A stretch of 13,653 nt of DNA from positions 1-13,653 of the forward strand of contig JAODBP010000272.1 in NCBI GenBank assembly GCA_025464025.1, given 5' to 3'. How positions within the stretch are numbered: position 1 is the first letter of the stretch; every line of letters starts with the position of its first letter. The notes beneath the pieces are model-generated. The model did no database searches. It was not told the origin of the DNA and was given only the letters and a program-made list of their open reading frames with translations. Source of the DNA: Actinomycetes bacterium. GTDB taxonomy: Bacteria; Actinomycetota; Acidimicrobiia; Acidimicrobiales; CADCSY01. This document shows, one piece after another, positions 12,678 through 13,653 of this stretch. The position numbers were made by a program, and so were the translations under genes.

Positions 12678-13653
12678 GACGTCGACTGGCTCACCGGCAT
12701 CGGCACCAGGGGGTGGAGCGACGCCACGAGCCGCTCCATCGTCGGTTCGTCGGCGAAGGTGGAGAGCACGACCGTGCCGTGCTCGGTCGGGACCCAGACC
12801 GCGATGCCGTTCTCCTCGGTGTAGGTGCTGAAGCCGGGGACGTGGTCCATCACCCGCACCTCGCGATGACCCCAGCGCACCGAGCGGGCCAGGCCGATGT
12901 CGTAGTCGTAGTCGTAGTCCTCGCAGCCCGGCTCCACCAGGCTCGCCAGCAGCTCGTCGGCCGTGGTCCACGGTTCGGCCCCGTACAGGGTGTAGGTCAC
13001 GGTCGCCGAGTCGCACCCCTCCTCGTCGTCGTAGGTCCCGATCGCCGAGCGGACGGCCTCCCATCCCCCGGGCAGGTCCGGCACCTGGACCGGGCCGAGG
13101 CGGAAGGCGTCGAGGGCCGGCTCGTCGACCATCGGGGTGAGGTCGACGTCGCGGCCGGGCACCTCGATGGCGAACGTGTCGCCCCAGTCGCGGACGATGA
13201 CCTCGGACCCGCCGATCGAGAGCTGCCGCGGCGCTCCGTCGCTCCCGACGCGGAGCGTCACCCCCCGGCCATCGGCCGAGGTGGCCCGGAAGGTCAGCGG
13301 TCCGGTCCGGACCGCGCCGCGCAGGCCGGCGATGACGGACCACAGGCCGGTGGGGCCGCCGATGTGGGCGAGGGCGCTGTCGCCGGCGAGCAACGGGATC
13401 GCCGCCGGCACCTCGTGCCAGTTGCGCTCCGAGAGCGCCGCGTCGTCGCCGGCCTGGCGCCGGTGCACGGACCCGCCGTCGACGACGGTCTCCACGACGT
13501 GGTCGCCGAGGTCCTCGACGACCCGCACGGTCGCCGGCCCGTCGACCGTCGCTTCGACGGTCGAGCCGCCCCGCACGGCCGCCGACATCCGGGCCGCCCG
13601 GTGGGCGACCACGAAGCGCTGGACGTCGGCGAAGCGGACGACGAGGGGCGCCG
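12674..13653 (-). CDS. Unrecognised, probably envelope-associated protein (partial, N-terminus outside the window)
   Basis: The frame stays open to the window edge, so the true start lies beyond 13653; a GTG at 13612 is an internal candidate giving 312 aa. The visible chain is beta-rich. Its first part (ARMSAAVRGGSTVEATVDGPATVRVVEDLGDHVVE) recalls the LolA/RseB/LppX fold used by envelope lipoproteins and anti-sigma partners. Its end (VPTEHGTVVLSTFADEPTMERLVASLHPL) resembles the last strand and helix of such domains. Both are impressions of fold, not motif matches. Two cysteines (in EEGCDS and EPGCED) may form a disulfide, which would fit an exported protein. An acidic Asp-Tyr repeat follows the second cysteine. 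Its stop overlaps that of the converging small lipoprotein gene within a CTAG. Confidence 0.68.
   Translation of the reverse strand, partial: APLVVRFADVQRFVVAHRAARMSAAVRGGSTVEATVDGPATVRVVEDLGDHVVETVVDGGSVHRRQAGDDAALSERNWHEVPAAIPLLAGDSALAHIGGPTGLWSVIAGLRGAVRTGPLTFRATSADGRGVTLRVGSDGAPRQLSIGGSEVIVRDWGDTFAIEVPGRDVDLTPMVDEPALDAFRLGPVQVPDLPGGWEAVRSAIGTYDDEEGCDSATVTYTLYGAEPWTTADELLASLVEPGCEDYDYDYDIGLARSVRWGHREVRVMDHVPGFSTYTEENGIAVWVPTEHGTVVLSTFADEPTMERLVASLHPLVPMPVSQSTS
12901..12918. repeat. Three tandem copies of CGTAGT inside a coding region
   Basis: The six-base unit is repeated exactly three times and encodes the alternating Asp-Tyr run (DYDYDYD) of the partial minus-strand protein. Gain or loss of a unit would stay in frame. 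Confidence 0.75.

Noticed and set aside
1..13653. tRNA or rRNA genes, CRISPR arrays, insertion sequences or attachment sites
   Set aside because: No repeat-spacer pattern, transposase motif, terminal inverted repeats or recognisable tRNA stem-loop sequence was seen on either strand.

Overview
The window is very GC-rich and gene-dense, with GTG and CTG starts, 1- or 4-base start/stop overlaps and promoter -10 hexamers sitting directly upstream of start codons. Together with the gene families present (PAC2, GlnD with GlnB, LarE, a class A beta-lactamase-like protein carrying DUF4214-type repeats, a branched-chain-type substrate-binding lipoprotein), this points to an actinobacterium, plausibly of the class Acidimicrobiia. 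The class-level assignment is inference.

Layout. (1) Positions 1-200 are a divergent control region. The first nine codons of a probable Lhr-type helicase leave on the minus strand, and a PAC2-family gene leaves on the plus strand. Between them lie a 16-base imperfect palindrome and a GC-rich structure that can form either of two mutually exclusive hairpins. (2) Positions 201-2964 hold PAC2 (+), a secreted M1-type metallopeptidase lipoprotein (-) and an unrecognised 157-aa protein (+). (3) Positions 2965-12222 are one run of ten minus-strand genes, almost all overlapping. In transcription order they are larE-like, a secreted beta-lactamase-fold serine protein, a 145-aa unknown, a 107-aa receiver-like protein, the ammonium transporter amt, a CoA-disulfide-reductase-like flavoprotein, the PII protein glnB, its uridylyltransferase glnD, a Nudix hydrolase and a VOC protein. 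(4) Positions 12255-12677 (+) encode a miniature, CTG-initiated substrate-binding lipoprotein. (5) Positions 12674-13653 (-) hold the C-terminal part of an unrecognised, probably envelope-located protein cut by the window edge.

How the genes work together. Amt, GlnB and GlnD form the classical nitrogen-sensing module: ammonium channel, PII signal protein and PII-modifying enzyme. Its unusual feature is a pyridine-nucleotide/thiol flavoenzyme placed between amt and glnB, with its stop codon overlapping the glnB start. A GAAAC-N6-GAAAC direct repeat and a separate dyad lie just upstream of amt and could be nitrogen-regulatory sites.

No mobile element, CRISPR array, tRNA or rRNA was seen, and no gene-free stretch exceeds 300 bases. 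The most notable items are the repeated leaderless promoter signature, the oxidoreductase inside the PII module, the shrunken substrate-binding protein, the alternative hairpins upstream of PAC2 and the CTAG-type tail-to-tail junctions.
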